NCBI GenBank assembly: GCA_034336665.1
Contig: CM067569.1
Coordinates: forward strand, 8,408,820 to 8,472,819
Origin: Luscinia megarhynchos
Taxonomy: Eukaryota > Chordata > Aves > Passeriformes > Turdidae
Length of the DNA stretch: 64,000 nt
Direction of reading: 5' to 3'
Shown: in pieces, positions 12,101 through 27,100 of the stretch
How the letters are laid out: each line of letters begins with the position of its first letter
Position numbering within the stretch: the stretch's first letter is position 1
The notes under the pieces: model-generated
Database searches by the model: none
What the model was told of the DNA's origin: nothing
The model's input: the letters and a program-made list of their open reading frames with translations, nothing else
Position numbers and translations under genes: made by a program

Positions 12101-15100
12101 CAGTGAGGTAAGGGCTTGAATCAATCTCTTAACAAGTTTGGGAGCAGCTTGTACAAACATTTCTGTTTGATGAGTAAGGACTGCAAGTTTAAAAAAAAGC
12201 TGTTGTTCTTACTGCACTGTACATAACAAAAATCATCTGTTTGTAGCACAGCAGCTGGAGAGAAAAGCTCAATAACAGATCTTCAGGTGCTGCATTCTGG
12301 TCTTTCCAACCTGTATAAAAGTGTGGGAAATTAACCCCAGGAGAGTGGTTCGAGTTCTGACCACACAAAGAACCAAAATCTGACAAAAACTCACCCCAAA
12401 CCTGGATTGTGCTTTTAATGTGATATTAAGATATAATGGTTTAAGATGAATTAGGTGTGTACCTTAGAATGTCTCAAAGGGCATTCTAATAATCAAAAAA
12501 TAAGAATAACAGAGATAAAATTGATCCCATTCTGGTTATGCAGATTTCTATTTTCTCCCATCATGTGAAAGACAGTGAGTCACTGATAATTGATTCTTTT
12601 TCTGCTTGGTAAGGGAAGATTGCAACAGAATTCTCAGTAGATTCTGAATTATTAATTTATTTATAGTGTCATATCAGCTATAAAACTATTAATAAATGTG
12701 AGTTTCTAGAACTTCCCCATGGCAGTTTAAAAAGTTATACTCTTGAGATGTCAAAGTATAAAACCTTCAATAATGAAAAACCCCTGGAAGTAGGGCTGGA
12801 AGGGGCCTCCTGGGCCAATGATTCCTGGCTCCTGCTGGTTTGACACAGCATTGTATAATCCTCCTATTCCAATTTCTAGCCTACATTTATTCCTGTCCAC
12901 TTTATTGCCACTGTGTTTTGTGCTAGCATTGCCCTTTAGTTTAAAAAGTTCTTCTCCCTGCATGGTTACTTTTTTGAGAGGTTTACAAATACATCATCTT
13001 CTTCTCTCTGCCTTTGATTTCCTCGAATGAGCAAGCTGAGCTCCTCTCATCTCTCAGTCTTTCACTGCAGCTGTTACAGGCTGAGTACATGTTCCTTAAA
13101 CAGGAAAGACTAAGAGAACAAAAGCTCTTGCTGAGGTCTTGCTGGAGTCTGGTACATGGCACATTTGTACATGTTCATTTGCTCCACACTCACCTTAGAA
13201 TTGCTTTGCATATCATTGTTTTTGTTGATATTTTTCCTCCTGTTGCTGTCTGGTATACCTTGCAGAGGATGAAATTGTGTTTCTTCTGCCTATAAAATGA
13301 GAACTGAGTATATGAGAATTCTCTTCATAATAATTTTCATCATATGCCATCTAATGAAAACCATGTATCAAAATCTCCAGGCAGTGGGTCTGCCTAATAA
13401 AAAGTGTATGAAGGAACTTGATAGAGCAGATTAAGGTTTTACCATACTTCCCATTGTGCATTTTTGTCACTAAGGTGGAGTACAAGAAGGATCTTGGAAA
13501 CAACAAAGGCTACAGCATGAACTACTGTGACACTCCACAATTCAAGAATGTGAGCAAGATCTCAAAATTCACCAGTGATGTAAGTTTTCAGTGCCACCCT
13601 TATGTGTGGCTTGCTTGCTTTGGTAGCTGCTGGAATCAAAGGTCATCTGTGTGTGTGTCTTTCAGATAAATGTGTGCTGGAAATGTGATTATAACTGACC
13701 TTAGCCTGTTTTTGTACAACACTTATCCTAGTGTGTCCTGATGTATAGCTGGGGCTCATTTTATTTAGGATTTTGAAAAGAATTATTGTGGTATTTGCAA
13801 GAGAGTTTACTTACCATGTACTGCAGATCTAGAGAAGTAGCAGTCAGTTGTTACTCTTGTCTGCCATAATTATTATTTATTTCATTGTGCACGTCCATTT
13901 CCTGAGTAGCAGAAGATATTCACAGAGTTCATTCCAGAGAGGAACATAATTCTCGTGTGAAAATCATGTGTTAATAATTATATCTCCTGTATCTCATGAA
14001 ATACAATTTTGTTTCATATTGCCTCTTACCATTCACTGAAATCCCAGAGGACTAAATATTTTGCCATACAGTTGAGATGGCAGAATGATCAATTTTTCTT
14101 GTTGGATCCCCCACTCTGGGATTGGTGAAAGATGCACCAAAACAACCCAATTTTGTTCATTTCTTAATGTACAAATATTGTCTCCCTGGGACTTTGTTCT
14201 TGTATTTATTTCTGATGAAATGCAGATGTATTTTCTCTATGTGGCACTCAGGTGATATGAAGAGCAAGTAAATGACGTCTTGTAGAAAAAGAAACTCACA
14301 GAGGGTTTTAGCTTTTATTTTTTAAAATTGCAGGGCCGTTGTGGACTAATGAGTTTCTGTATTGGAGCAACACTAGGAGACCAGAGCTGTAACAATTTGT
14401 CTCCCTACTGTAAACAATGGAAATTCTTAAAAGCTGAAATTCTTCAGTAGAAAAATTGAATGTATTTCAGAGTATTTTTATTTTTTACTTTTTTTTGGTA
14501 CAGCTTAAATACAAAGAAACCTACCAGAATGAAATGAAAGGTCACTATGTGGGTATTGGCATGGACAAGAGGATGCTCCATGCCATGAAAGTTGGCAGCT
14601 TGGCAAGCAATGTGAGTCCCTTTCAACCACACTTGTAGGCTTGTTACCTCCTTGTCTTTCAGGTTTTCCAGAATTAAGTTGATAGAAAACTTTAGATCAT
14701 ACTGCACTGGGGATCTGATGGATAGATATGTTGAGAAGAGGGGAAATTCTGGAAACCCTTTTGTACTGCTTTATGGCTCACTGTGTGGAAGAAATTAAAA
14801 TAAGGAATTTCAGTGATCTGGCAACATACTGAGATCCTTCAGTTTTCTTTGACATCAGTAGGATGCTGAAGGTTGTTTGCCACCACCCCCAGGGTCAGAC
14901 CTTTGCTGGAAAAAACAGCCTTTAATGAAGATTTCTGGATTCCAATTTAATTTACTGGGTTAGTCAAGCTATTTCATTACATACCATTCCTTCAAGTACA
15001 TTATTTACAAATCTGTAAGAAGCTTGAGAACTAAGCAGAAAGATAAAAGAGATGTGTCATAGGTGGAAGTTAAGTTAATGCTCCCACTGTTGGCATTGGA

Positions 15101-18100
15101 TTAATTGAGAAGCTGAAAAAGAATCAATTAGTGGCTAAACTATGCAAATAATTTCATTTTCTTTGTCACTCATGACATTGAACTTACTTTGTTTCTTGCA
15201 TTTAATATTAATATTATTGTTTCTCCTTTCCTCTTGACTGATAATTATTCAAACAAATGACAGCTGAAAAAAAAAGAAAAAGAATGATTTTTTTTTGTTC
15301 TCCTTGTGTTTCAGATAGCCTATAAGTCTGATTACAAACATGATGGTGTTGACTACAATTACCCAGCTACTCTCACTCCTTCATACCAGACAACAAGAAA
15401 GCTGGTCCCTCTGAAAGATGTAAATAATTTTATGTTTTTGTTTTTGGGGTTTTTCCCCCTCCTTGACTTGCATAGCTCATCATCTCTGCAATTGTGATAG
15501 ATTGCATGTGTCAAATGATGATTTAATGGTAGGAGCAAACACCCATTGCTAACAAAGTCAAAGCAGAAAAGTGCAGTGTCAAGGGGTCTCAGAGCAGTAG
15601 AAAGTGCTGCCATTGACAGTTGTTGGCTTCAGGTCAGCACAGATTGTAGAGTGAGGTGAGATCAGTGGCTCCTGGTGTGAAATCAGTGACTCCTGATGTG
15701 AGATCAGTGACTCCTGATGTGAAATTAGTGATTCCTGATGCAAAATCAGTGACTCCTGATGTGAGATCAGTGACTCCTGATGCAAAATCAGTGATTCCTG
15801 ATGTGAAATTGTTGACTCCTGATGTGAGATCAGTGACTCCTGATGTGAGATTGATGACTCCTGATGTGACATCAGTGACTCCTGATGCAAAATCAATGAC
15901 TCCTGATGTGAGATCACGTGACTCCTGATGTGAGATCAGTGACTCCTGATGTGACATCAGTGACTCCTGATGTGAGATCACGACTCCTGATGTCAGATCA
16001 GTGACTCCTGCCCTATCCCAGCTCTGTGCTGCAAATCCTCACCATCCAGGGGCAGCTTCAACTGCAGCATCGAGCTCTGAAAGCACAGCAAGGAGAGGGA
16101 GGCTTGAGCAGCCTTTGTGACCCCTTGGTGATTCCCTGGTGAGTGGTGGTCCCTTGGAAGGGGAGCTGGGTGGTCACAACCCCTCCAGCTGTGCAGAGGA
16201 GGAGCCCTGTGCCTGGGCTGGGGCTCCTCTGTGCTGCTGTGCTGTGTGCAACCAGGTGAATGAAGGATGGCATTCTGCACAGCTTGGGGTCCTGCCACCT
16301 CTCACAAGCACTAAAAGCTTCACTGCTGGCAGCTTGCCTTAGCTAGGAGCACAGTCACCAGGCATTGATTATAAAACCAACAGCAAGGGAGCAGCAGCTC
16401 TGCAGGCATTTCTGACTTCCTAAAGGATGTACACCCTGTCTTTACACTGGAATAGCAATAAACCAGGAACAATGTGCTTTAGAGAGGTCATTAACATTAT
16501 GTGAGATTTATCTGGGCCTAAACACCTCTTCCAAGACAAGGATGGTAGCATGAAGAGCTAGAATTGGGAACTCTGCTATTTTTGGGGAAATATTGGGTGT
16601 ACTTCAACTCTAAGATGAACTATTGCCTCTACAGCAGTGGCTTCAGCTTTGCTGAGAACAGTAAAATTCAGTTTGTGATTGCTTAATGTGTTAGAGAGCT
16701 GTGTTCTTAAAGTGTTCAAGGTAAGCATAGTGCTCCCACATTCATGTCCAAAAATGTACAAAACATTTCAGCAATTCCAGTGGCTCTACAACTGATAGTC
16801 AGCATAAGAGTTTGAAACACTTAATTCCACTGGCCACAGAGACTCAGTTGCACCAGTCCTGATGTAGGATTTTGAATTAGCCCCAGGACTTGTGTGCTCC
16901 CAAATAACCAACTTGCTTACTCTGAACTCTTTCAGGAATATAATCTCTCATACACTAAGCAATCACAAGTAGCAATAAGTACAGTTTCAGGTTAAAAAGA
17001 AATTATCCCTTTCTATGGAATTAAAATTCTCTCTGCCTCTGAGGAAGCAAATGCACTGTTTTAAGTACCTTAATCACTTTGGACCTGTGAGATAATTCAG
17101 GCCTTTTTTCCTAGCTTTTATCATTCTGGCAGAATGAGGAAATTTATGTGAGGATATGGGAGATAAGAGGGTTTGCATTGAAATAGTTTCAGTAACTCAA
17201 AGTCTCTAGAAATATGCTCCACTTTACTGGAAAGAGGTGCTCTTAAGAAACTAGTTTTAAGCAATGTGATTTGCAATGTTTGCAAAGTGGTGATTAACTA
17301 CAGTGAATATTAATGAGAGCCTACAGAGAATAATAATTGTGTTTTTTAGTATGGCAATGAGTTCTTTTGCAGCAACAGGTTTGAAAGAGGCATCATATGA
17401 TTTTTTAAAATCATGCATAAGTTGGGGCTTTTACATATTTATTTTATAAGTTATTGTTGCTGCTACCATATTAATGTATTAGTAATTTAGTGGGCTCCAG
17501 TCCTCTTGATGGCTGACATTAAAATTACTTTTTTTAAAATTATAATTATGTATTTTTCTCTTCTGAACATCCTCACAAAATTCTGAACACACAGGGAAAT
17601 TCTGTGGTTAATTTATTGCATTAAAACTCAGTAATGACCAAGTATAAGAGAATTCATTTGCTCTACCTACTGTTACACTTCAGACCTTTTCATAGACAGT
17701 TATAACAATTCTTGTCTGGTAAAGATAAAAACGGGCAAAGTGATGGTTAAGAATATGAGTTCTATAGCAGTGATTGGAGGGATTTTATAGCAATGATTTG
17801 CAGCTGGTGCTGCATCTTTGTAAGAATTTGTGGGTTTGACAGGAAGGGATTATAAGTGAAGTAATTTTAAAAGTGGGATAAAATCTGTGACCACAGACAG
17901 GGAAATTTTCAGAGCACTACATCAAACTTCATCCAAGAGATGCTGGCATTTTTCCTCAACTCTATTTATAACGGTTTAAGTAATATTTTATCCATAGTAT
18001 TAGTTAGCAAAACTTCAATCTCTCATTTTCCGGTCTGACCTTTTCTTCCTTTACTATTTTTTTTTAAATTAGGTAAACTACAGGCAAAGCATAGACAAGC

Positions 18101-21100
18101 TGAAGTACAGCTCTGTTGCCAACACTCCACAAATTGCTCAAGCCAAAATAAATGCACAGCAGCTCAGTGATGTAAGTTCTGCCATCATTAGCCACTGCTG
18201 TTAATTGGAATGATGAGATAATTAAATTTGATAGCATTTGTAGCCTTATGTGTTTTATTCTTGATAGTTCTTCAGCAGATTCATAACCAAACCAAGAATA
18301 TATATTGAATGAAATAACTTTCAAAAATGTGGCAAGCATGCCAGTAGATCAAATATTTGTCTCCACTTTTAAGATTTGTATCAGTGTGCTTTTTAAAGAA
18401 ATGTTCTGTGTATTTATTAAGACAAAGTTTTGAATTTCATCTTTTGTACTTAAGGATATTCAGTAGCTCTTTTATTTACAGAATAAATTTCTACTTCCTA
18501 GTGCTTAAGTAAAAGCTTATTGCCTTCATACTTGCATCACAAATTCCTATGAGTGTATTTATGATTTATGGCACCAATAACCTGAAATTTAACAGCAATC
18601 AATCAGTATAATGGTTCTATTTTTATCAATTTAAAAATAACTGAGTTCCATGCTGACCTTTCCAACACATGCAGTTGAACTACCGAGCCGAGTATGAGAA
18701 GACAAAAACAAATTACACTCTACCTCAGGATGTACCACTGCTAGTGAAAGCAAAAGCCAATGCTGAGTTGTACAGTGAGGTAAGTCAGGCCTTGGGGAAA
18801 TGCTGGCATTCATGATGCTGTTAATAGAAATGACTATAAAGATGATGTCACTCTTTCTGGAAGCATTTAGCACTTATCACTGGTAATACACAACATGAAA
18901 TATGGTGCCCAGAATAGACAGGATCCGATTTCAAGGACAGTGAAACCTCTAGACTTTTTTTTTCCAAGATGTTTTCAGATGATCTGAATTCCTTTAAATC
19001 AGTAAATCAGTATTCACTCCACAAAACTAACTGATTCTGAGGTGACATTTGTATGAAGAACCAACATTGCACAGTTCTAGTAATTCAAAGTCCACTGAAG
19101 TCAATGGAAAGAAAAAGTGACTTTGGCCAACTTGGATCAAGCCCACTCTTGCTCCTTTTATAATTCCTGGCAATAGTGATTCATTTAAGAGTCCTATGGG
19201 TAAAAACCAAGTACTTGCAGGAAAAGTTGAATTTCTATTTAATTTTTAAAGTAATTGATAATTTCAGAGGAAAACACCTCAAGACAAGTGCAAAATGAGG
19301 AAAAAATCATCAGATTTTACTGGTGTGACTTTCATTTTTTAACCAGTTTTGTGATTTTTCATGGGTTTGAGTTGTCATTGCTGCAAGTTTTTTTGTGTCT
19401 TGTGTTCTTCCCCTAAGTTTTATTTGAGTTACATTGGCAGAGTGTTGTGAAAGAACATTCTTTGCACCTGTACTGTGTTGGGATGCATGCTCATTATTAT
19501 ATTCTGGTAAAATAAAAAAAATGCAAAAAGCCAAATCCACAAACTGAGGCTTCCTGGAAACCTCCTGCCTTCATTAGGTGCATGCATAGTGTGGAGGAAG
19601 GCATACTTGATCTTGCTTTAATGGAATTTCAAGTGGAATCTTGAAAAAATAGCTTAAAAACCCCTCCCTCCTTCTTATCTGTCTGAAATTGAGAATTTTT
19701 GGTGGATGTTCTGGGACATTAGGTGCCTGTGAACTTCAAGAATAAATTTTTGACTCAATCCTAGACAATCAATTAGCTCAAAATGACAATGAGCTGTGAC
19801 TTGAGAAGGTCCCAGTTTGTGGACTGAGCATATTTTTGCTTCTGTTTTTCTCTGAGCCATTTCCACCCTTGTTTGAAAATCCTGTGTGTTTATGTGTTAG
19901 TGACATGTTGCTGTCTTTCCTTTCTCAGATTAAGTACAAAGAAGGCTGGGAGAAGAGTAAGGGCCAGGGCTTTGAAATGAAACTTGATTCTCTGCCTTTA
20001 CTTGCTGCCAAAGCTTCAAGGGATCTTGCCAGTGATGTATGTTACATTTTAGCTACTTGGGAATTATTCTTTATATAAGTAGCTATAGCACAGGGAAATA
20101 ATGCAGAGCTCACTTCATCTAGTTTTTTTAAATCCTGCATTTGGCTGTCCATCTCTCTCAATGGCTAATGAACAGTTGGAAACTTTCTCAGATTCTGCTA
20201 TGAAATTTTAGTCTCCAAAAATTACTTTTTAAAACTCATGTATACAGTGTGAAGCAAAATTTACAAAGTAAACCCACAGTGAAATTCAGTGTTTTGAATT
20301 GTTTATAGCCTTAAAAATAGTATTGTCAACTACTACAAAGGGAATGCATATTTCTTTAGTCTGTTCCCTTAACATAAACACATTAATATAAAAAAATTCC
20401 AAACAAAATCTTTCTAAACAACTTATATCAAGATTTTTAACCTGTGGAGAGGCAGAAAAGGGAGATACTTTTTCTGTAGCCAGGAAGTGTTCAGCAGTGG
20501 TGGGATCATTAAAAAAATCAAGCCTTCAAGTTTTTGCCTGGATTGATTCCTTACCTTTGCCTCTAATAGCCAGATAATTTAGCTAATCAAAAGAATTAAA
20601 GTTCATAAGCATATGCACCTCAGAGGGCTGAGCCTTAAAGAATGAGGTTAAAGACCTCATAAATTAGACTGACCTTGCATCTTTGGAATTTCTGAGAAAA
20701 TCTGGGAAATTTGAGGTGACTATGAGGGAATCAGACTGAGCTCTTCTAAACTTTGACCATCCAAATCACCAGTGAAAAACGTATTGCTTATCTCAAGGGT
20801 AATTGGAAATATTCTTAGATTTATGCTGCTTTTTGGACAGATAAAATATAAAGAAGAATATGAAAAAACAAAAGGAAAAGCAACTGAAACCAAGGATTCA
20901 AGACTTTTGCACTCTCTGAAGGTGGCCAAGATGAGTAGTGAGGTAAATTATTTCTCTTATGTTTTTCATAATTATGTAACTTTGAACAACACTAAGCAAT
21001 TTATAATTGTTACTGCTCTTACTGTAAGAAATTCTTGCAAAGAACATTTAACAAAATTGGTTTCCTTTATCATCTGTAAATCTTCAATGATTGCACAGCA

Positions 21101-24100
21101 GGGGATTTTGGGCAATAGTGTCCTTATTTTGGGGCAGGAAAATAACATCCTGTTGGAAACCTCAATATGAAATATAACAAAATAGCATAAATCATGAATA
21201 AAATATCATCATATTAAAACTTCAATATAAACACTTCTACATAGAACTTTCAAGTCTGTAAAGGTATGTTTAGAAGTAAGATGTACTGTAATAGAAAAAA
21301 TGTCTCTAGAATCTAGAAAATTTATCCTGCCATCTGTTTTGTCCCTTACAGGACCTGATTTCTACATGTGTTTGGGGCTTTTTTGCCTAATCTGTGTAAG
21401 CACCCAAATAAGAGGGGTAACTTTGATAGCTTTGTGATATCTGATACAGACAATCTGTTTTCATTGCTATTTCTAGATTGCCTACAAAAAGGGTTTTGAG
21501 GAGAGCAAGGCCCATTTCCATCTGCCCATGGATATGATAAACCTGAGGCATGCTAAGAGGGCTCAGGCTCTTGCCAGTGACTTGGATTACAGAACAAGAC
21601 TCCACGAGTACACAGTGCTTCCAGAAGATATGAAGACCAAGTGGGCAAAGAGGGCCTATGATCTCCAGAGTGATGTAAGATGGTGCACACCCAGCTTAAC
21701 TATAAAAACAGCACAAGAGATTATAATTTTTCCGTTTGAGGTTAATTCTTGTTTTGTATGAACACTGTCAGATTCTACTATGGCTTTTTAAAATGTCCTT
21801 GCAATGGCTTTGAAACTGCAAAGGGTGCACATGCTCACTTGCAAACATTATACTCACGTTCCCTGTGCCAATAAATGTAATTTTCCTCTGCAGCTCCAAT
21901 ATAGGGCAGATCTGACATGGATGAAAGGAGCTGGATGCATCACAGAAGGAAGTCTCAGTATACAACAGGCCAAAAAGGCAGGAGATTTAGTCAGTGAGGT
22001 AAGCAAAGTTCTCAGGCTTCTGCCTGTTGTTTGTTCAAAGGGTCATGCATACTTATTTCACTGTGTGGAATAGGTAAGGGATTCCTAATAAGGAATACCT
22101 GAGAAATGGAAAAACTGATGGGCATAATTTAGTTATTCTATAGTTTAGAAGATTCTGGGTTAGAGATTAAAATTATGATTTCCTTTTATCAAAATAATTG
22201 TGAGGTAGAGATCCCTGTAGTTGTGCTTCCATCTCTTTTCATTCTCCTGCACATTTTGCAGAGCAGCATTGAATTTCCATTGAGTTTCATGTGCTGCATG
22301 AAGTACAAAGGGGCTTTAAGGAGCAGTATTGAAAAATTAAATCTTTATTAGCCATAGTTGAAAATTTCCTTGCTCCTTGGCAAGTAGGGGCTGTGACTTT
22401 ACTGGCAGCTTCAGCTTTTGCTGCTTTTCCTTGTTTCTGCTTTATTAATTCATGGCTTTGCACTGCCATTAACCTTATGGAAGTGAACTTCCTCAGCTTC
22501 TCAGCTATGGTTGAGCAGTCTCACTAGTGCTAGGAAAACTAGAGACCAGAGGGAAGAATAAATTAGGGGAAGTTTGACAAGAAGGATAAAATCCCACTTA
22601 GTTCTGCAAGGAGGAACAGAAGCCAGTTAGTTACTGGTGATCACACTGACACCTTGGGTCTCTGACATCCTCTCACTACTCCTACAAGGGGAAAAATACA
22701 TCTTAGAAACAAAAGAAGAGCAGCTACCTCAGATCTGGTGTCTTGCTATGGGCAGACTGACATCTGCTTCTGGGGAGTGCTGTAGTAATAATCACTTCCA
22801 CAAATATTTAATCCATAATGATCTGCCTTTTCATTCCAGTGCTGTGCAAGGCCAGGAGATGGCTGACAGTCACCTGAACAGGAGACTGGTGGATATTATT
22901 TCAGAGATCTCTATTGCCATACAAAGCCTGGTGTTTTGTCATTTCTTTGCAGGATGTCACTACATTGTGTTCCCTGCAATGTGACAAAACATGCTGGTTT
23001 TAATCTGCCTCCCTCCCTCCCTTCCAGGTTTCTAAAATAAAGCAATGAGCACCTCTTTGAAGTGCTGCATGCTTTTTTAACTTCTGTTTTGTGTTCTCCT
23101 AGCAGAGACACAGTGTAAACTGATCTGTTCACCCATCAGTTCAAACAGAAGAATTTCTCTCCTGAAATGCCAGATAATGAAAAAAATGCATTTACACCCT
23201 TTCTAGGTTGAATGCCCCACTTCATGACTGAACTGGCAAAATAAGAATTCAATTAAAGTAAACAAGTGTTTGCTTTTTCTCCCCTGTCACCTGTGGTCTT
23301 GAAACAGAGTCCTGCATTTCCTTGTGTTATCTCAAATAAAGAAAGGATGCTTAGCTCACTCTCAAATGAGTGGTGCAAAAGGTTGAGGCAAAGACATTAA
23401 CCAAAAACAGGCTCTAAAGCCTTATGAAGTCAATTAAAGTTTTCCATTCACTTCAGTGTGTTTCAGATGTAAAACAAAATGTAACATGGAATGAAACTAT
23501 GGACAGTCTTATTTACCAAACTAAAAATATTAGTCTCTATGCACATTTGTCCATTCAAATGGATTTTATAGAAGTACTGGCACCAGAGGATGAATAAAGA
23601 ACAATATTTTTTCCCCATGTCTGAGACTTGAGCCTTGTGGAGCCTCTCATAGCTGTTCACCCCAGAAAGGCTTGACTGCAATGTCTATGCCTTGCTCTGC
23701 TTTGAAAAGAGGTAGATTGGGAAGATTTTGAATTCAAGTTACTTTCAGAACTCTGAAATAGTTCAATCTAATTTAATAATCATCTTAATAGTTAAAAAAT
23801 ATCTCAGTGACATAAGTTCAGTGATTTGAATCACCCATGCTTGAGAAGTCTCTTGTAAGGAAATGAGATATAACACTGACTGTGGCTTATCAGCTCTCTT
23901 GGGTCCTGACTAAAATCATACATCTGGTTGGTGAGACATCCAGGTCCTGTAAGATGTGTGGACAGCACACCTGGCACCAAAGATACCATGTCTGCAGTGA
24001 CTGCAACAGTGCATTTAGCACACACCTGTGTGCCCTCCTCACCTCAGAATATCAGCAGTGGGTAGTACCTGGAAGCTTATCTTCTTGATACCTGTGCTAA

Positions 24101-27100
24101 AACTGTTTTGGGAATTTACAGGCCACTTCTGGCTCTATCACTCATGTATTTTTTTAAAAAGTGATACATTTTTTGGGGGAGGGCAAGTACTGTAGAAAAT
24201 TTTGTGTAACTTGCTTTAATTTGCTGTAGAAAAAGTACAGGCAGAAGGCTGATGCTCTGAAGTTCACCAGTGTGGCTGACAGTTCTCAGATCAAGCATGC
24301 CAAGAAAAGCCAGGAACTTCAAAGTGATGTGAGTCCTTGACTGAATTTGTCTCTTTGCAATCAGCTTAGGCATAATGTGGTCATTCCTGACATGTGCTCA
24401 CCAGTGTGATGGTAAGACAGCCCCCAGCCATGAAGCACTTCAATATATTAATTTTCTTCAGATCATTCTGAGGGGTTTTATTTATTTATTTGATTAATTC
24501 TCTCCTGGAATTCTTGAACTAGAGCAACAGCAAGAAACATCAAGCCCATTGGGAATGGGCTCCTGACTCTTGTTACTTATCTCTTGTGTGCTGGACAAGC
24601 TGCCTTTCTGTGTGTGTGCTGAAATCAGAATAGTAACCACAGATTTAGAGCTTTATAGACGGGACCTCTCTTTCTGTAGGAGAAAAGAAATGTACCACCT
24701 TGTGAAATGGGGCATATTTTCATAGTTTTTCAACAGCTCCTCCAAGAAATTCGTGAGCTAAAATAAAGCAGTTAATTTCTCTACTGTTGTAGCCCTGGGA
24801 TATAAAATGGGGATGATTTCTACTTGGATCATAAAAAGGTCCTTGATGTTTTCATTCCAAGTTGTAATGTTAGTCCTCACTGGAATATTGTGTCAGCAAT
24901 TACATTTAGATCACAAACGTTCTCTGCAGATTCAATTGCTTTGTGTCCTTCATTTCATGTCTAGAATTCTCTGTATCTATGTCCTGTTAAAGGCTTTCCT
25001 TCTACCCAACAAGTGGCAGCAGTTTAACATTGGGTGAAATATGTCCTTGCATGCATTTTGTAGAGTATGAATTGCTGTCAGCTATAAAGATAAGTAGCTA
25101 ACTTTGAGAGATAAAATTAAAGTATCCTGATATATGTGCTGTTTCAAAGTTTCCTGTAAATTTGACCAGGAGTAGTTTGGTCAACCTGACTCTGTAGGTC
25201 AGTTTTAAACTCCATATTTAACATAAAAGTTCTAGATGCTGAAGAATAACTTTCCCAAATAAATTAACTGTTACAAATCCTTGAATATTTGGGGTGTTTT
25301 AACCAGTATTCCTTCAACATCAGATGTGGAGTACTGCTTGCTGACCCTGCTTTGCTTCCTGTGGACAGGTTGCCTACAGGTCAGGGAAAGAGCAGTTTCT
25401 TCATCAATACACCATCAGCAAAGATGACCCTGTCTTCATGCTGGCCAAAGCAAATGCTGCCAATATCAGTGAGGTACTGTGTGATTCCCTCACTCCTGTG
25501 AATAGTTAAATCTGCTGTGAAATCCTTGCTCTGTAGGTAAAACATATGTTCTTTCTCAGAGAAGGTCCTCATGTTTTACATATAAAAACTTGAAATTTAA
25601 TTCCCTACTCCTAATAAATAGCAGTCACATCTACTGGTCTTTTGCCACTTCTAGAGTTTGAAGCTGTGCATTTTCCCATGCTTCCAGGCAAGCAGCACAC
25701 TGACAGTTTCACTGGAGCCAGTGAGATATTGGGGTTGCAGTAACCAGAGCATCCACAGTTGCAGGATGTAAAGGATGACACCAGGATCTGATCTGTAGCC
25801 ATGTGGTTTCTGAGCATGGGGTGTAGGGGGGACTCATTACTTGAGAGCTTTCACTGGGACTAGAGAACAAATAGAATGGATTGATAGTAATAAAGAAACT
25901 GTTCTGTTGTCATCTCTTTAGAAACTCTACAGGAGTAGCTGGGAGAAGCAGAAGGAAAAAGGATTTGTGCTTCGTTTGGATGCTTTGTCATTCTTGACAG
26001 CTAAGGCAAAGAGGGATCTGGCAAGTGATGTGAGTATGGACTCCATCAGCCTTCTTTTTCTTAGGACAGCTGACAGTCCAGACTGCTGCTAGTGCTGGGG
26101 ATGTGTCACATATGTCTCTGTGCCCTGAGCCACCCTCACTGGATTTGTGCTAAGGAGTGATGGAGGAATTGTCTGGGTGATTGGCATTCTGTAATTAGTC
26201 AGAAGGTTTGCTCTGAGCAATTCAGAGCTTTTCCCCACATGCTGACTGTGTTTTCCTATTCTCATTTTGACCTGAGGGTGAATTTTAGAACTCAAAGTGA
26301 AGTGGATATCTCCTGTGAAACATCATAACTTAATAGAACTGCCTGGCCAGAAAATTCCTGAAAGAACCTTCTGACTTCCTGAAGAATGCTGTTTTTCCTA
26401 GAGAGAATCAAAAAGAAAATATTTCTTACAGGTTTTTGTGAACATATTATTATCAAGAAAGGGCTTATTCTCTATAGACACTGATTTCTAAGACATTCCA
26501 TTCTATTTTGCAAATGATCTTGCTTGTATGAGAACCCAGCATGCCACACCACTGAGAGACCATTGCTTTACTCCCAGTAGAGCTGTCAGTTTGGCAGCTG
26601 AAATCATTTACTCTCGGTCTGTTTTCCTCTTCACAGGTTAAATATAAGGAAGGTTATGAGAAGATGAAGGGTAGGCTCATTGGAGTGAAGGCTGTGGAGG
26701 AGGATTCGCAGATGGCTCATTCCCTGCAGATGTCAAAGCTGCAGAGTGATCTGGAGTACAAGAAGGCCTTTGAGGGCACAAAGAGTCAGTTCCAGATCCC
26801 CATGGATATGGTTAACCTCGTTCATGCCAAAAAGGCTCAGAGCCTGGCCACAGATGTAGGATACAGGACATCTCTCCACCAGTACACAGCCCTGCCCACG
26901 GACAGGAGGGTGGCATGGGCCAAGTGGGCCTATGGGCTGCAAAGTGATGTAAGTCCAGAGCTGCACCCATCTCAGCACCCCCTCATCCTCAGCCCCACCT
27001 AGGGATGACTTTCCTCAGACATTCATGCTGGTAATGCCATGACATCCTTATGCACCTGGTTTTTCAACTATTAAGCAGTGACTATTAACTGTAAATATTA

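Noticed and set aside
15579..15981. HQESLIS-type open frames of up to 115 codons
   Set aside because: They follow the 21-bp period of a minisatellite and exist in several frames on both strands.
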